The notes: generated by a model from the letters alone, not told the origin. Shown: positions 43,711 through 52,282, counted from the first letter of the stretch. The stretch is DNA of 64,000 bases from Bradyrhizobium lablabi (GCF_018129385.1 NZ_JAFCLN010000001.1:620001-684000); one strand, 5' to 3'. Numbers and translations: made by a program.

Positions 43711-45101
43711 TATATCCAGCTCTGAAAGATCATCAGCCGCTGGTAGGTCTCCATCGACGTCCCCAGCATCGCCACCGAAATCGGCAGCATCGCCGCAAAG
43801 CCGAGCGATGCGGCAAGCACAAAGGCCCACAGCACCCAGCGCGGCGGCGCGCGCTCGCCATGGGTCAGCGCATAGACCAGCGCGAGCGAAGCGATCGTGG
43901 CCGACGGCAGATAGTAATAGATGAAGCCGATGGTGCGCGGCAGGCTCGCCCAGGCGAGCCAGGGCCCGAGATAGAACGCGAGAATCAGGAACGCATCGGC
44001 CCGGCGCTTCACGATGAAATCGCGCAGGCAAATGCCGAGCGCGGCCAGCGCCGGCCACAGGATCAGCGGATTGCCGAGAAAGATGACGGCTTGAAAACGG
44101 TCGCCGGCGATCTTGTCGAACTGATACCAGATCGGGCGCATCAGCAGCGGCCATGACGGCCACGAACTCATATAGAGATGCGGCGGATGGGAACCGGCGT
44201 TTTCCGCAAAGATGCGCCGCTGCGCCTCGATGAAGTCGCCGACGGAAAGGCCGGTGCGCGGAAGGAAGGCCACGAAATACGCCAACGCCGGAATCAGGAT
44301 GAAGCACAGCGCAAAATGATAATAGCGGAAATCCGGCCAGCGGTCCGGCCGGTACCAGTCGTCGGCATTGGCGTCGGCAAATTGCGTGCGCCAGCCCTGT
44401 AGCAGGCGGATCACGGCGACGATGGCGATGCAGACGCCGAGCGGAAAGAAGCCGCTCCATTTGCAGGCGCCGGCCAGGCCAAACGCGAGACCGGATAGCG
44501 CAAAGGCGCTTTCGGGACGCTGCCGCTGGAAACCATACATGAAGGCGGCGATGCCGAAGAGATCGAAGGTCAGCGCATAGATGTCCAGCATCGCGATCCG
44601 CGATTGCACGAATACCATCTGGTTCAGGAAGGTGAGCGCCGCGGTGGCCAGCGCCGCGCCCTGGCTCGCGAACAGCACGAGGCCGCAGAGATACATCGCG
44701 ACGATCGCGAGCGATCCGAACAATACGCTCGGATAGCGCCAGCCGAACGGCACATCGCCGAACATGCGGATCGACCACGCCATGAACTGCTTTGCCAGCG
44801 GCGGATGCATCGGGTTGAGCAGCGGCGCCGGCGTTCCCGCTTCCAGCATCTGCTTCGCCGCCGGCACGTAATGCACTTCGTCGAAGGTGATCTTGTCGGG
44901 CGTATCAAGTCCGATCATCAAGAGAACATGTGCGATCACGAAAATTGCGCTCGCGATCAGCACAATTTTTGCGATTGGACTATTCGGAACAAGCGGCGCA
45001 GCACGCGCGGCCTCGACGGTACTTTCAGCCACAGGCGCGGCTTCGACGCGCTGAACATCGCGCGTCTTTTCTTTTCGAACCGGTTTGCGTTTGGACGCCA
45101 C
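43710..45101 (-). CDS. GT39 (protein O-mannosyltransferase-like) membrane glycosyltransferase
   Basis: About 463 residues with ten or more hydrophobic segments. The first periplasmic loop carries the acidic pair of the family in 'KITFDEVHYVPAAK', followed by 'PMHPPLAKQFMAW', a typical GT39 (PMT) pattern. 'FVQSRIAMLDIYALTF' and 'GACKWSGFFPLGV' also match that family. PMT enzymes transfer mannose from polyprenyl phosphate to Ser/Thr of exported proteins. The neighbour at 45924 is a Ser-Thr repeat outer-membrane protein, a possible substrate. I take the GTG at 45101; a TTG at 45140 is possible. A lipid-A-modifying role cannot be excluded. Confidence 0.85.
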   Translation of the reverse strand: MASKRKPVRKEKTRDVQRVEAAPVAESTVEAARAAPLVPNSPIAKIVLIASAIFVIAHVLLMIGLDTPDKITFDEVHYVPAAKQMLEAGTPAPLLNPMHPPLAKQFMAWSIRMFGDVPFGWRYPSVLFGSLAIVAMYLCGLVLFASQGAALATAALTFLNQMVFVQSRIAMLDIYALTFDLFGIAAFMYGFQRQRPESAFALSGLAFGLAGACKWSGFFPLGVCIAIVAVIRLLQGWRTQFADANADDWYRPDRWPDFRYYHFALCFILIPALAYFVAFLPRTGLSVGDFIEAQRRIFAENAGSHPPHLYMSSWPSWPLLMRPIWYQFDKIAGDRFQAVIFLGNPLILWPALAALGICLRDFIVKRRADAFLILAFYLGPWLAWASLPRTIGFIYYYLPSATIASLALVYALTHGERAPPRWVLWAFVLAASLGFAAMLPISVAMLGTSMETYQRLMIFQSWI

Positions 45102-45201
45102 TAATCGACGGGCCGGGAAAGTGTGTGGGACTTGTGGCAATTATACTACATGGGTGGCCCGCACAATCCGCTAAAAGATTCCGCAGATTGTACGGTGAGA
45201 A

Positions 45202-45921
45202 ATGAATTTGCGTCATTTGGTTTTTGCGGCGCTGGCGATCTGCGTCTGTTCGAATATCGGTATCGCCGCCGCACAGGCGCCGGCGCGCGTCGGCGAAGCG
45301 GCCGTCGTGCAGAACGAGGTGGTCCGCGTCTCCGGCTCCGGCGGCAGCCAGATCAATGTCGGCGATGCCGTGCTGCGCAACGAGACCGTGCGCACCGGCG
45401 CCAACAGCGCGACGCGGCTGGTGATGATCGATTCCACCAACCTGTCGCTCGGCGCCAACTCCTCGATCACGCTCGACCGCACCGTCTTCAACGACGAGCG
45501 CAGCTATCGCGACGTCGCCATCCGCCTGACCACCGGCGCGTTTCGCTTCGTCACCGGACATTCCGACAAGAACGCCTACAAGATCACCACGGGCCTGGCG
45601 ACCATCGGCGTGCGCGGCACCACGCTCGACATCCTGTCGCAGCGGGGCCGGACCACGGTGGTGCTACAGGACGGCGCCTCGCGCGTCTGCACGTTGAGCT
45701 TCCAGTGCATCGAACTGACCCAGCCCGGCGACACCGCCGTGATCACCTCGGTGAACGGCCAGGTGAGGATCCAGAAGACCAACAACCCGACCTGGACCTT
45801 TGCCAAAAACTGCGCCGCGGCGGCCGGCCTGTGCAGCACAACCCAATATGCGGGAACCCCGACCGTGATCCCGGTCGTCGATGACGGCAGCGATCCCACC
45901 AGCGGGTTGTGCGGGCGCTGA
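45202..45921 (+). CDS. periplasmic FecR-domain protein
   Basis: A 239-residue exported protein with a signal peptide (1-25). The FecR domain spans about residues 55-155: 'GDAVLRNETVRTGANSATRL', 'LGANSSITLDRTVFND', 'LTTGAFRFVTGHSDKNAY', 'TIGVRGTTLDI'. There is no anti-sigma N-terminus and no sigma factor next to it, so it is not a classical iron-signalling FecR. Four cysteines lie in the C-terminal part. Its stop is two bases before the start of the Ser-Thr repeat protein, so the two are co-expressed and probably work together at the envelope. Confidence 0.85.
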   Translation: MNLRHLVFAALAICVCSNIGIAAAQAPARVGEAAVVQNEVVRVSGSGGSQINVGDAVLRNETVRTGANSATRLVMIDSTNLSLGANSSITLDRTVFNDERSYRDVAIRLTTGAFRFVTGHSDKNAYKITTGLATIGVRGTTLDILSQRGRTTVVLQDGASRVCTLSFQCIELTQPGDTAVITSVNGQVRIQKTNNPTWTFAKNCAAAAGLCSTTQYAGTPTVIPVVDDGSDPTSGLCGR

Positions 45922-45923
45922 CG

Positions 45924-47171
45924 ATGGCGAATTTTTCTCGAAGCTGGATCGTCTTTGCCACGCTGATCGCGGCGGCGCTGGTGTTTTTCCAGCGCGGGCA
46001 ATCCAATGTGGCTTACGCGCAGATGGCGCCAACGTCGTGTTCGACCTCGACATCCACCTCGACTTCGACTTCCACATCGACGTCAACTTCGACCTCGACA
46101 TCCACTTCAACCTCGACTTCAACTTCCACTTCAACATCAACCTCCACGTCGACGTCGACATCGACTTCCACGTCAACGCCATTGGCGAACCTGGTGACAT
46201 CGGAGGATCGTCCGCAGTTTGCCGCCACGGCTGCGGCCGCGGCCACAGCCGCCACCACCCTGCCGCCCTGCCCGACCGGCGTCGGTTCCAGTGCCGGCTC
46301 GATCAACGACGTCGCCAACCAGCGCTTCAACCAGATGATCACCAACCGCGTGCTGGCGAATGTGCTGTTGGGGATCAATGAGCAGATCAATTGCGACGAC
46401 TGCGTCAGCGCGTTCGGCTCGGCCGGCTCGTTCTCGGCCGGCGTCCACGGCCGCAAGAACCTCACCCCGAACCTGGCCCTGCTCGCCGGCATCGCCTATG
46501 CGCATTACAGCGAGGGTGGCTACAGCGTCACCTCGGCGCCGATCGGCGCGTTCGCGCTGCGCTATGATTTTACCGACTGGGGAAAGTCGCGACCGTTCTT
46601 CGACGTCGGCGCGATCCTGACGCCGTACGAGAAGGTGCGCTACCGCCGCAGCTATTTCACGAGCCTGGGTGCGGTGACGGTGGACGGGCAAACCACCGCC
46701 AGCAATTACGGCGTCTATGGCCGTGCCGGCTGGATCAACCGGTTTTCGCCGCGCGACGAGGTCGCCGCCGCGGTCGAGGTCTGGCAGCTATGGCAGCGGG
46801 TGAAAGGCTATGCCGACCCCACGGTCGCCTTCAACCCGTTCGACGCCACCTTCGCCACCGGCACCGACAAGACCACGCTGGTCAAGATCGGCGGGCAATG
46901 GACGCATCTGTTCGGCAATAGCCTGGAGGCCAATATCAACGGCGGCTACGTCTACGCGTTCGGCACGCAAATGGGCGTGGTCGCGACCGTGACGGGCCAG
47001 GGCAATGTGGTGCCGACCGTCGGCAATCAGGGCTGGTTCGAATATGGCGGCCGGCTCGGCTTCCGCATCAGCAAGGGATGGGTCGCCGATCTCTTCGTCA
47101 ACGGCACCGCCGGCCCGCAGCCGGTGGGCAACACCGTCCATGGCGGCGTCGGCTTGCGGATAAGTTACTGA
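45924..47171 (+). CDS. outer-membrane beta-barrel protein with 23 Ser-Thr repeats
   Basis: A 415-residue protein. A signal peptide covers about residues 1-33 (ending AYAQ). Residues 40-85 are 23 uninterrupted Ser-Thr dipeptides. The rest resembles an autotransporter-type or porin-like barrel: 'FSAGVHGRKNLTPNLALL', 'GAFALRYDFTDWGKSRPFF', 'KVRYRRSYFTSLGAV', 'WVADLFVNGTAG', ending 'VHGGVGLRISY' with the terminal aromatic residue usual for outer-membrane barrels. The repeat would be an extended, potentially O-glycosylated surface or periplasmic linker. The start at 45924 is just after the FecR stop; a GTG at 45909 overlaps. Confidence 0.85.
   Translation: MANFSRSWIVFATLIAAALVFFQRGQSNVAYAQMAPTSCSTSTSTSTSTSTSTSTSTSTSTSTSTSTSTSTSTSTSTSTSTSTSTPLANLVTSEDRPQFAATAAAAATAATTLPPCPTGVGSSAGSINDVANQRFNQMITNRVLANVLLGINEQINCDDCVSAFGSAGSFSAGVHGRKNLTPNLALLAGIAYAHYSEGGYSVTSAPIGAFALRYDFTDWGKSRPFFDVGAILTPYEKVRYRRSYFTSLGAVTVDGQTTASNYGVYGRAGWINRFSPRDEVAAAVEVWQLWQRVKGYADPTVAFNPFDATFATGTDKTTLVKIGGQWTHLFGNSLEANINGGYVYAFGTQMGVVATVTGQGNVVPTVGNQGWFEYGGRLGFRISKGWVADLFVNGTAGPQPVGNTVHGGVGLRISY
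46041..46178 (+). repeat. hexanucleotide-type coding repeat (Ser-Thr x 23)
   Basis: Twenty-three consecutive TCN-ACN codon pairs. Serine uses TCG, TCC and TCA, never TCT or AGY. Threonine uses all four ACN codons. The third bases are scrambled, so it is not a pure DNA microsatellite even though the peptide is perfectly regular. Confidence 0.95.
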
Positions 47172-47198
47172 GGATTACCGAGGACACCGGTCGGCGGA

Positions 47199-47250
47199 CC
47201 CCTCCGTCATCGGCACCATGCGCGGTGCCGGTGGCGGAGGGAATTTTTTT
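47199..47250 (+). terminator. intrinsic terminator of the FecR/Ser-Thr protein operon
   Basis: CCCTCCG...CGGAGGG encloses a second stem CGGCACC...GGTGCCG, followed by AATTTTTTT (47242-47250). Both stems are perfect. It is a textbook Rho-independent terminator 28 bases after the stop codon. Confidence 0.85.
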
Positions 47251-47263
47251 GGGTGCGTCGATT

Positions 47264-47443
47264 CCCTCTCCCCGTTCTTCACGGGGAGAGGGTCAGGGTG
47301 AGGGGCTCTCTCCGCAGTGACGGTGAGAAATGGACTCGCGGAGAGTCCCCCTCACCCGGATTGCATCTTCGATGCGATCCGACCTCTCCCCGCATCCGCC
47401 TTCGCCCGAAGGCGGGCTTCGGCGGACAAGAGCGGGGCGAGGT
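47264..47443. repeat. palindromic repeat element, CCCTCTCCCC family
   Basis: Starts CCCTCTCCCCGTTCTTCACG with its inverse GGGGAGAGGG nearby, then GGTGAGGGGC, and ends with GACCTCTCCCCGC...GCGGGGCGAGGTGAG. It lies between convergent genes and has no coding features. It is related to 38283-38404. Confidence 0.75.
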
Positions 47444-47451
47444 GAGCCGCA

Positions 47452-47940
47452 TCACGCCGCCGATTTGCCTTCATAGGCGCGGCGCAGGCCTTCGATGTCG
47501 AGCTTCACCATGCCGAGCATGGCCTGCATGGCGCGCTGTGCACCGGCCTTGTCGGAACCGCCGAGATATTTTTCGAGCGCCGTCGGCACGATCTGCCAGG
47601 CGAGGCCATAGCGGTCGCGGACCCAGCCGCACTGCTCGGCCTTGCCGCCATTGGCCAGCAGCGCATCCCACAGGCGATCGACCTCGGCCTGATCGGCGCA
47701 GTCGATCTTGAAGGAGACGGCATGGGTATATTCCATGCGCATGCCGCCGTTGATCGCCATGAACTGCTGTCCGGCAAGGGTGAACTCTACCACGATCACC
47801 TGCCCGGCCTTGCCGTGCGGATAATCGGTGGCCGCACGCTGGACGGTTTCGATCTTCGAATCCGGCAGTAGCGAAACATAGAAGCTGGCCGCCTCCTCGG
47901 CTTCGTTGGCGAACCAGAGACAGGGGGAAATCTTCGACAT
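47452..47940 (-). CDS. VOC-family protein, PhnB-like
   Basis: A 162-residue glyoxalase-fold protein of the PhnB/3-demethylubiquinone-type group. 'CLWFANEAEEAASFYVSLLP' opens the first module, 'TLAGQQFMAINGGM' follows, and 'DRYGLAWQIVPTALEKYLGG' is characteristic. It lacks obvious enzyme-specific residues, so the function is unknown; some relatives are implicated in antibiotic binding. The ATG at 47940 has GGAG at seven bases. It is in line with the next VOC gene, 26 bases away. Confidence 0.85.
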   Translation of the reverse strand: MSKISPCLWFANEAEEAASFYVSLLPDSKIETVQRAATDYPHGKAGQVIVVEFTLAGQQFMAINGGMRMEYTHAVSFKIDCADQAEVDRLWDALLANGGKAEQCGWVRDRYGLAWQIVPTALEKYLGGSDKAGAQRAMQAMLGMVKLDIEGLRRAYEGKSAA

Positions 47941-47966
47941 CGGCAATCTCCTTGCGCGCGCTTCGA

Positions 47967-48395
47967 TCAGGCGTTCTCGGTCGCGAACTGGGCCTGGGCT
48001 GCCGCGACGTCCATCCACATCACTTCCCAGATGTGGCCGTCGGGATCCTCAAAGCTGCGGCCGTACATGAAGCCAAAGTCCTGCGTCGGCGTCGGGTCAG
48101 CAGTGCCGCCGGCGCCGGTTGCCTTCTTGACGAGGTCGTCGACCTCGCCGCGGCTGTCGGCGGAGACGCAGATCAGCACTTCGCAGGACGTCTTGGCGTC
48201 GACGATCTTCTTCGAGGTGAACTGGCGGACCTTGTCGTGGGTCAGCAGCATGGCGTGAATGGTGTCGGAAAACACCATGCAGGCCGCGGTGTCGTCGCTG
48301 AACTGGTCGTTCTTCACCGCGCCGATTGCCTGATAGAAGGCGATCGACCGGGCGAGGTCCGTGATGGGCAGATTGACGAAGATCATCTTGGCCAT
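47967..48395 (-). CDS. VOC-family glyoxalase-like protein
   Basis: A 142-residue protein: 'MIFVNLPITDLARSIAFYQA' at the start, 'DFGFMYGRSFEDPDGHIWEV' near the end. The D-P-D-G-H block with a following glutamate is the usual metal-site region of the superfamily. GGAG lies upstream of the ATG at 48395. It probably forms an operon with the PhnB-like gene. The substrate is unknown. Confidence 0.85.
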   Translation of the reverse strand: MAKMIFVNLPITDLARSIAFYQAIGAVKNDQFSDDTAACMVFSDTIHAMLLTHDKVRQFTSKKIVDAKTSCEVLICVSADSRGEVDDLVKKATGAGGTADPTPTQDFGFMYGRSFEDPDGHIWEVMWMDVAAAQAQFATENA

Positions 48396-48545
48396 TGAGG
48401 GCTCCTTTGGAGGGGTTCCATCCCAATGACGATTGGGCCTGCCCCTGTCCCGACAAGCCATTGCGATTTTTTTGGAGGTTTATTTGACGGGTTCGCAGAA
48501 CTGCGGCGTCGGGTCGCAATCCGCGCCTAAATACCGGCAACCGCT

Positions 48546-49064
48546 CTATTTTTTCTCGGCGGGGTCGCGGTGCACGGGATCGATCCACAGCACGGTTTCC
48601 GGCTTCTCGATCGGCTCGATGTCGAGATTGATCGCCACGGCCTCGCCGTCGCTGCGCACCAGCACGCATTCCAGCACCTCGTCGCGGCTGGCATTGATCT
48701 CCTGGTGCGGCACGTAAGGCGGCACGAAGATGAAATCGCCGGGGCCGGCTTCGGCGGTGAACTGGAGCTTTTCGCCCCAGCGCATCCGCGCCTTGCCCTT
48801 CACCACATAGATGATGCTTTCGAGGTGGCCGTGATGATGCGCGCCGGTCTTGGCGTCGGGCTTGATGTTGACGGTGCCCGCCCACAATTTCTGGGCGCCG
48901 ACCCGGGCAAAATTGATCGCGGCCTTGCGGTCCATGCCCGGCGTCGAGGGCACGTTGGGATCGAGCTGGTTGCCGGGAATGACGCGCACGCCGTCATGCT
49001 TCCAGCGCTTCATGTCGGCGTGGTCGTGGGAATGCGTATGTTCGTGCTCGTGCGTACCGGACAT
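48546..49064 (-). CDS. cupin protein with histidine-rich N-terminus
   Basis: A 172-residue single-domain cupin. The N-terminus 'GTHEHEHTHSHDHADMKRW' is a histidine cluster that could bind divalent metal. The cupin barrel follows, with 'GAHHHGHLESIIYVVKGKA' (motif 1, His and Glu ligands) and 'GDFIFVPPYVPHQEINA' (motif 2, His ligand). The enzymatic activity is unknown. AGGAGG precedes the ATG. It follows the FKBP gene by 17 bases on the same strand. Confidence 0.85.
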   Translation of the reverse strand: MSGTHEHEHTHSHDHADMKRWKHDGVRVIPGNQLDPNVPSTPGMDRKAAINFARVGAQKLWAGTVNIKPDAKTGAHHHGHLESIIYVVKGKARMRWGEKLQFTAEAGPGDFIFVPPYVPHQEINASRDEVLECVLVRSDGEAVAINLDIEPIEKPETVLWIDPVHRDPAEKK

Positions 49065-49081
49065 GGCGGACCTCCTCGCCT

Positions 49082-49537
49082 CTATTTCACCGCCAACAGT
49101 TCAACGTCGAACATCAGCGTCGCGTTCGGCGGGATCACGCCGCCGGCGCCGCGCGCGCCATAGCCGAGCGCGGGCGGAATGATCAGCGTGCGTTTGCCGC
49201 CGACCTTCATAGTGGCAACGCCCTCGTCCCAGCCCTTGATCACGCGGCCCTGGCCGATCGGAAAATCGAACGGCTCGTTGCGGTCGACCGAGGAGTCGAA
49301 TTTCTTGCCCTTCTGGCCGTTCTCATACAGCCAACCGGTGTAGTGCATCACGCAGGTCTGGCCGGGTTTCGGCGAAGCGCCGGTGCCTTCCTTGGTGTCG
49401 ATGATCTGTAGTCCGGATGCTGTGGTCATGGCTTTTCCTGCTTGAGCCGATGCGCTCCGCAGCGCGGCGGGGGTGACGATCGCAGCCGTCATGGCTGCAA
49501 AGGCAGTCTGGATGATGGTGCGCCGGGAAGATCGCAT
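49082..49537 (-). CDS. exported FKBP-type peptidyl-prolyl isomerase
   Basis: A 151-residue protein with a twin-arginine-like signal ('RSSRRTIIQTAFAAM', to about residue 33). One FKBP domain follows: 'GQTCVMHYTGWLYENGQKG', 'FDSSVDRNEPFDFPIGQGRV', 'IKGWDEGVATMKVGGKRTL', 'IPPALGYGARGAGGVIPPNA'. All usual active-site aromatics appear present. It would help fold periplasmic proteins. ATG 49537 is chosen, as AAAGG precedes it; a TTG further up is less likely. Confidence 0.9.
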   Translation of the reverse strand: MRSSRRTIIQTAFAAMTAAIVTPAALRSASAQAGKAMTTASGLQIIDTKEGTGASPKPGQTCVMHYTGWLYENGQKGKKFDSSVDRNEPFDFPIGQGRVIKGWDEGVATMKVGGKRTLIIPPALGYGARGAGGVIPPNATLMFDVELLAVK

Positions 49538-49588
49538 CGCGTGTGCCTTTCTCAAGAAGCCGCTACGGGCCGGGTCGAGACGGCGCGC

Positions 49589-51175
49589 TCAATAGCCGAG
49601 CGCGCAGCCGTCCTTGCGGGGGTCGGAGCCGCCGGTCAGCGTGCCCTTGTCCCAGTCGATCCAGATCGCCTGGCCACCGCCGAGCGGGCCGACGATGCTG
49701 GTGGTCTTATGGCCGAGCTTCTTCAATCCCTCGACGATCTCGGCCGGCACGCTGTCCTCGAGCTGGTACACGCCTTCATAGTGCAGGCCGCGCGGCATAT
49801 CGATGGCTTCCTGCACGTCGCAGCCATAGTCGAGGATGTTGGTCAGCACATGGCACTGCCCGACCGGCTGATACTGCCCGCCCATCACGCCGAACGGCAT
49901 GATGGCGCGGCCGTTCTTCGTCAACAGGCCGGGAATGATGGTGTGCAGCGGCCGCTTGCCCGGCGCGATGCAGTTGGGATGGCCGGGCTGGATACGGAAG
50001 CCGCCGGCGCGGTTTTGCAGCAAAATGCCGGTCTTGTTGGAGACGATCGCCGAACCGAAGGAGTGGGCGATCGAGTTGATGAACGAGCAGGCGTTGCGGT
50101 CCTTGTCGACCACGGTGATGTAGATGGTCGACGGGTTCATCGGCGGCGCGACATTGGGCAATTCGAGCACGCGGTCCATCTTGATCTGGCTGACATGCTC
50201 GTCGGCAAATTCCTTCGCAAGGATGCGCGCGACGTCGACATTCACGTGCCGGGGATCGCCGATGAATTGCTCGCGCATCATGTAGGCGATGCGGGCGGCT
50301 TCGGCCTCCAGATGGAAACGCTCGATGCTGAGCGGCGGGAATTTCGTCAGATCGAAATGCGAGAGGATGTTGAGCATCACCAGCATGGTGATGCCGGGAC
50401 CGTTCGGCGGGCACTGCCAGGCGTCGTAGCCTTTATACATGGTGCCGATCGGCGAGGTCGTCTCGGTCGAATGCTCGGCAAAATCCTCCAGCGTGTGCAG
50501 GCCGCCGATGCCGCGCAGGGTTTCCACCATGTCGGCGGCGATCTCGCCGGAATAGAAGGCATCGCGCCCCTTGGCCGCGATGGCGCGCAGGGTCTTGCCC
50601 AGTTCAGGCTGGTGGATGACATCGCCGGCAACCGCCGGCTTGCCGCCCGGCAGCAGGTAGCGCTCGGTGTTGGTGCCCTTCTTCAGCTTGTCGAACTGGT
50701 TCTTCCAGTCGAAGGCGATGCGGGGCGCAACGACGTAGCCCTCTTCAGCGGCCTTGATCGCGGGCTGCAACAGCGTGTCGAATCCCATCTTGCCATGGTC
50801 GCGCAGGATCACGTCCCAGGCATCGACCGCGCCGGGGATGCTCACCGCGTGTGCCGAAGTCAGCGGCACCGCATGGATCTTTCGCTCGAGATACCATTCA
50901 GGCTTGGCCGCCATCGGCGCACGGCCGGAGCCGTTATAAGCGACGATCTTGCCTTCCCCCTTGGGTTGATACAGCGCAAAGCAGTCGCCGCCGATGCCGG
51001 TGGATTGCGGCTCGATCACTCCCAGGAGCGCGCAGCCCGCGACCGCGGCGTCCGCTGCCGTGCCGCCGGCCTTGAGCACTTCGATCGCGGTCAGTGCCGC
51101 CAGCGGATGCGACGTCGCCACCATCGCGTTCTGGGCATGGACCGTCGACCGGCCGGCGAAATGGAAATTCCTCAT
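49589..51175 (-). CDS. gamma-glutamyltransferase family protein
   Basis: A 528-residue Ntn-hydrolase. 'GGTAADAAVAGCALLGVIEP' and 'TGIGGDCFALYQPKGEG' are the substrate-binding regions. The autoprocessing threonine is expected in 'MNPSTIYITVVDKDRNACS', with the SFG...NxTG-type block 'SFGSAIVSNKTGILLQNRAG' after it. There is no clear signal peptide, unlike the periplasmic enzyme of E. coli, so it may be a cytoplasmic GGT-like amidohydrolase. The ATG at 51175 is the only good start. Confidence 0.9.
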   Translation of the reverse strand: MRNFHFAGRSTVHAQNAMVATSHPLAALTAIEVLKAGGTAADAAVAGCALLGVIEPQSTGIGGDCFALYQPKGEGKIVAYNGSGRAPMAAKPEWYLERKIHAVPLTSAHAVSIPGAVDAWDVILRDHGKMGFDTLLQPAIKAAEEGYVVAPRIAFDWKNQFDKLKKGTNTERYLLPGGKPAVAGDVIHQPELGKTLRAIAAKGRDAFYSGEIAADMVETLRGIGGLHTLEDFAEHSTETTSPIGTMYKGYDAWQCPPNGPGITMLVMLNILSHFDLTKFPPLSIERFHLEAEAARIAYMMREQFIGDPRHVNVDVARILAKEFADEHVSQIKMDRVLELPNVAPPMNPSTIYITVVDKDRNACSFINSIAHSFGSAIVSNKTGILLQNRAGGFRIQPGHPNCIAPGKRPLHTIIPGLLTKNGRAIMPFGVMGGQYQPVGQCHVLTNILDYGCDVQEAIDMPRGLHYEGVYQLEDSVPAEIVEGLKKLGHKTTSIVGPLGGGQAIWIDWDKGTLTGGSDPRKDGCALGY

Positions 51176-51314
51176 AACCTGCTTGCTCGCTCGTCACTGT
51201 GTTGCGGAGCATTGCCCCGCCAAAAGCCGGGCTAGATGACACATTCGGGGCGGACTGGGCAATGGCCGGAATTGCAGGGTTTCCCCGCATTTACGCGTTT
51301 GATAAACACCCGCC

Positions 51315-52058
51315 ATGTCCCTTCAGGTCGCCGCCTTCTATCAGTTCGCCGCGCTGCCGGATTTCCGCTGTTTGCGCGAGCCGCTGCGCGCGATTTGCGC
51401 CGGCCTGGAGCTGAAGGGCAGCGTGCTCCTGGCGCATGAGGGCATTAACGGCACCTTGGCCGGCGACAGGGACGGCATTGCGGCATTCGTTAACGAATTG
51501 CGGCATGGGGAGTTGTTTGGCGGCCGCCTCGACAATCTCGAATTGAAATTTTCGCAAGCCGCCGCGATGCCCTTCCAGCGCCTGAAGGTTCGGCTGAAGA
51601 AGGAAATCGTGACGCTGGGAGATGCGGCCACCGATCCGACCCGGCAGGTCGGAACCTATGTCGATCCCGCCGACTGGAACGACCTGATCACTTCGCCCGA
51701 TACGCTGGTGCTGGACACCCGCAACGCCTTCGAGGTCGCAATGGGCACTTTTGAAGGCGCGGTCGATCCCGGCATCACGAGCTTTGGCCAGTTCAAGCAG
51801 TTTGCCGCAAACCATCTCGATCCTGCGAAGCATCTCAAGATCGCGATGTTCTGCACCGGCGGCATCCGCTGCGAGAAGGCCAGCGCCTATTTGCTGGCGC
51901 GCGGCTTCGGCGAGGTGTTTCACCTCAAGGGCGGCATTCTGAAATATCTCGAAGGCGTGCCGGAGCAAGAGAGCCGCTGGCGCGGCGAGTGCTTTGTGTT
52001 CGACGAACGCGTCGCGCTCGGTCACGGCCTGCGCGAGCGGGAAGCGGAATCCCCATGA
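51315..52058 (+). CDS. trhO: tRNA uridine(34) hydroxylase TrhO
   Basis: A 247-residue rhodanese-domain enzyme that makes 5-hydroxyuridine at the wobble position of tRNA using molecular oxygen. The N-terminal UPF0176 domain ('GSVLLAHEGINGTLAGDRDG') precedes the rhodanese domain, whose active-site cysteine is C180 in 'FCTGGIRCEKASAYL'. The C-terminal 'GECFVFDERVALGHGL' is typical. The slyX gene overlaps its stop codon. Confidence 0.93.
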   Translation: MSLQVAAFYQFAALPDFRCLREPLRAICAGLELKGSVLLAHEGINGTLAGDRDGIAAFVNELRHGELFGGRLDNLELKFSQAAAMPFQRLKVRLKKEIVTLGDAATDPTRQVGTYVDPADWNDLITSPDTLVLDTRNAFEVAMGTFEGAVDPGITSFGQFKQFAANHLDPAKHLKIAMFCTGGIRCEKASAYLLARGFGEVFHLKGGILKYLEGVPEQESRWRGECFVFDERVALGHGLREREAESP

Positions 52059-52279
52059 GTGAGCCCAGTGAGTTCAAGACACTCAGCGAACGTATCGACG
52101 TGCTGGAAACCCGCCTGACCTTTCAGGACGAGACCATCGAGACGCTGAACCAGACCATCACGGCGCAATGGAAGCAGATCGATGCGCTGACGCGGCAGAT
52201 CGCGGCGCTGAACGAACGCGTGCAGGAAGCCGAAGCGCAGGCACCGGCTCCCTCAAACGAGCGTCCACCGCATTATTGA
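52055..52279 (+). CDS. slyX: SlyX family protein
   Basis: A 74-residue protein that is almost wholly coiled coil ('LSERIDVLETRLTFQDETIE', 'TLNQTITAQWKQIDALTRQ') with a proline-rich end. That is the SlyX layout, of unknown function. The ATG at 52055 overlaps the trhO stop as ATGA. Confidence 0.88.
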   Translation: MSEPSEFKTLSERIDVLETRLTFQDETIETLNQTITAQWKQIDALTRQIAALNERVQEAEAQAPAPSNERPPHY

Positions 52280-52282
52280 AAA

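Noticed and set aside
45102..45140. TTG start giving a 476-residue GT39 protein
   Set aside because: It remains possible but has no ribosome-binding site, and the added residues are not needed for the first membrane helix.
46041..46178. Possible CRISPR or simple microsatellite
   Set aside because: There are no conserved direct repeats with unique spacers, and third bases are scrambled. It is a protein-coding repeat.
46013..46492. Minus-strand frame encoding a Val/Glu/Asp repeat protein
   Set aside because: It is the direct complement of the Ser-Thr codon repeat and has no promoter or ribosome-binding site.
49442..51235. 597-codon open frame antisense to gamma-glutamyltransferase
   Set aside because: Same reason: no recognisable domain, and the opposite strand is a full-length conserved enzyme.
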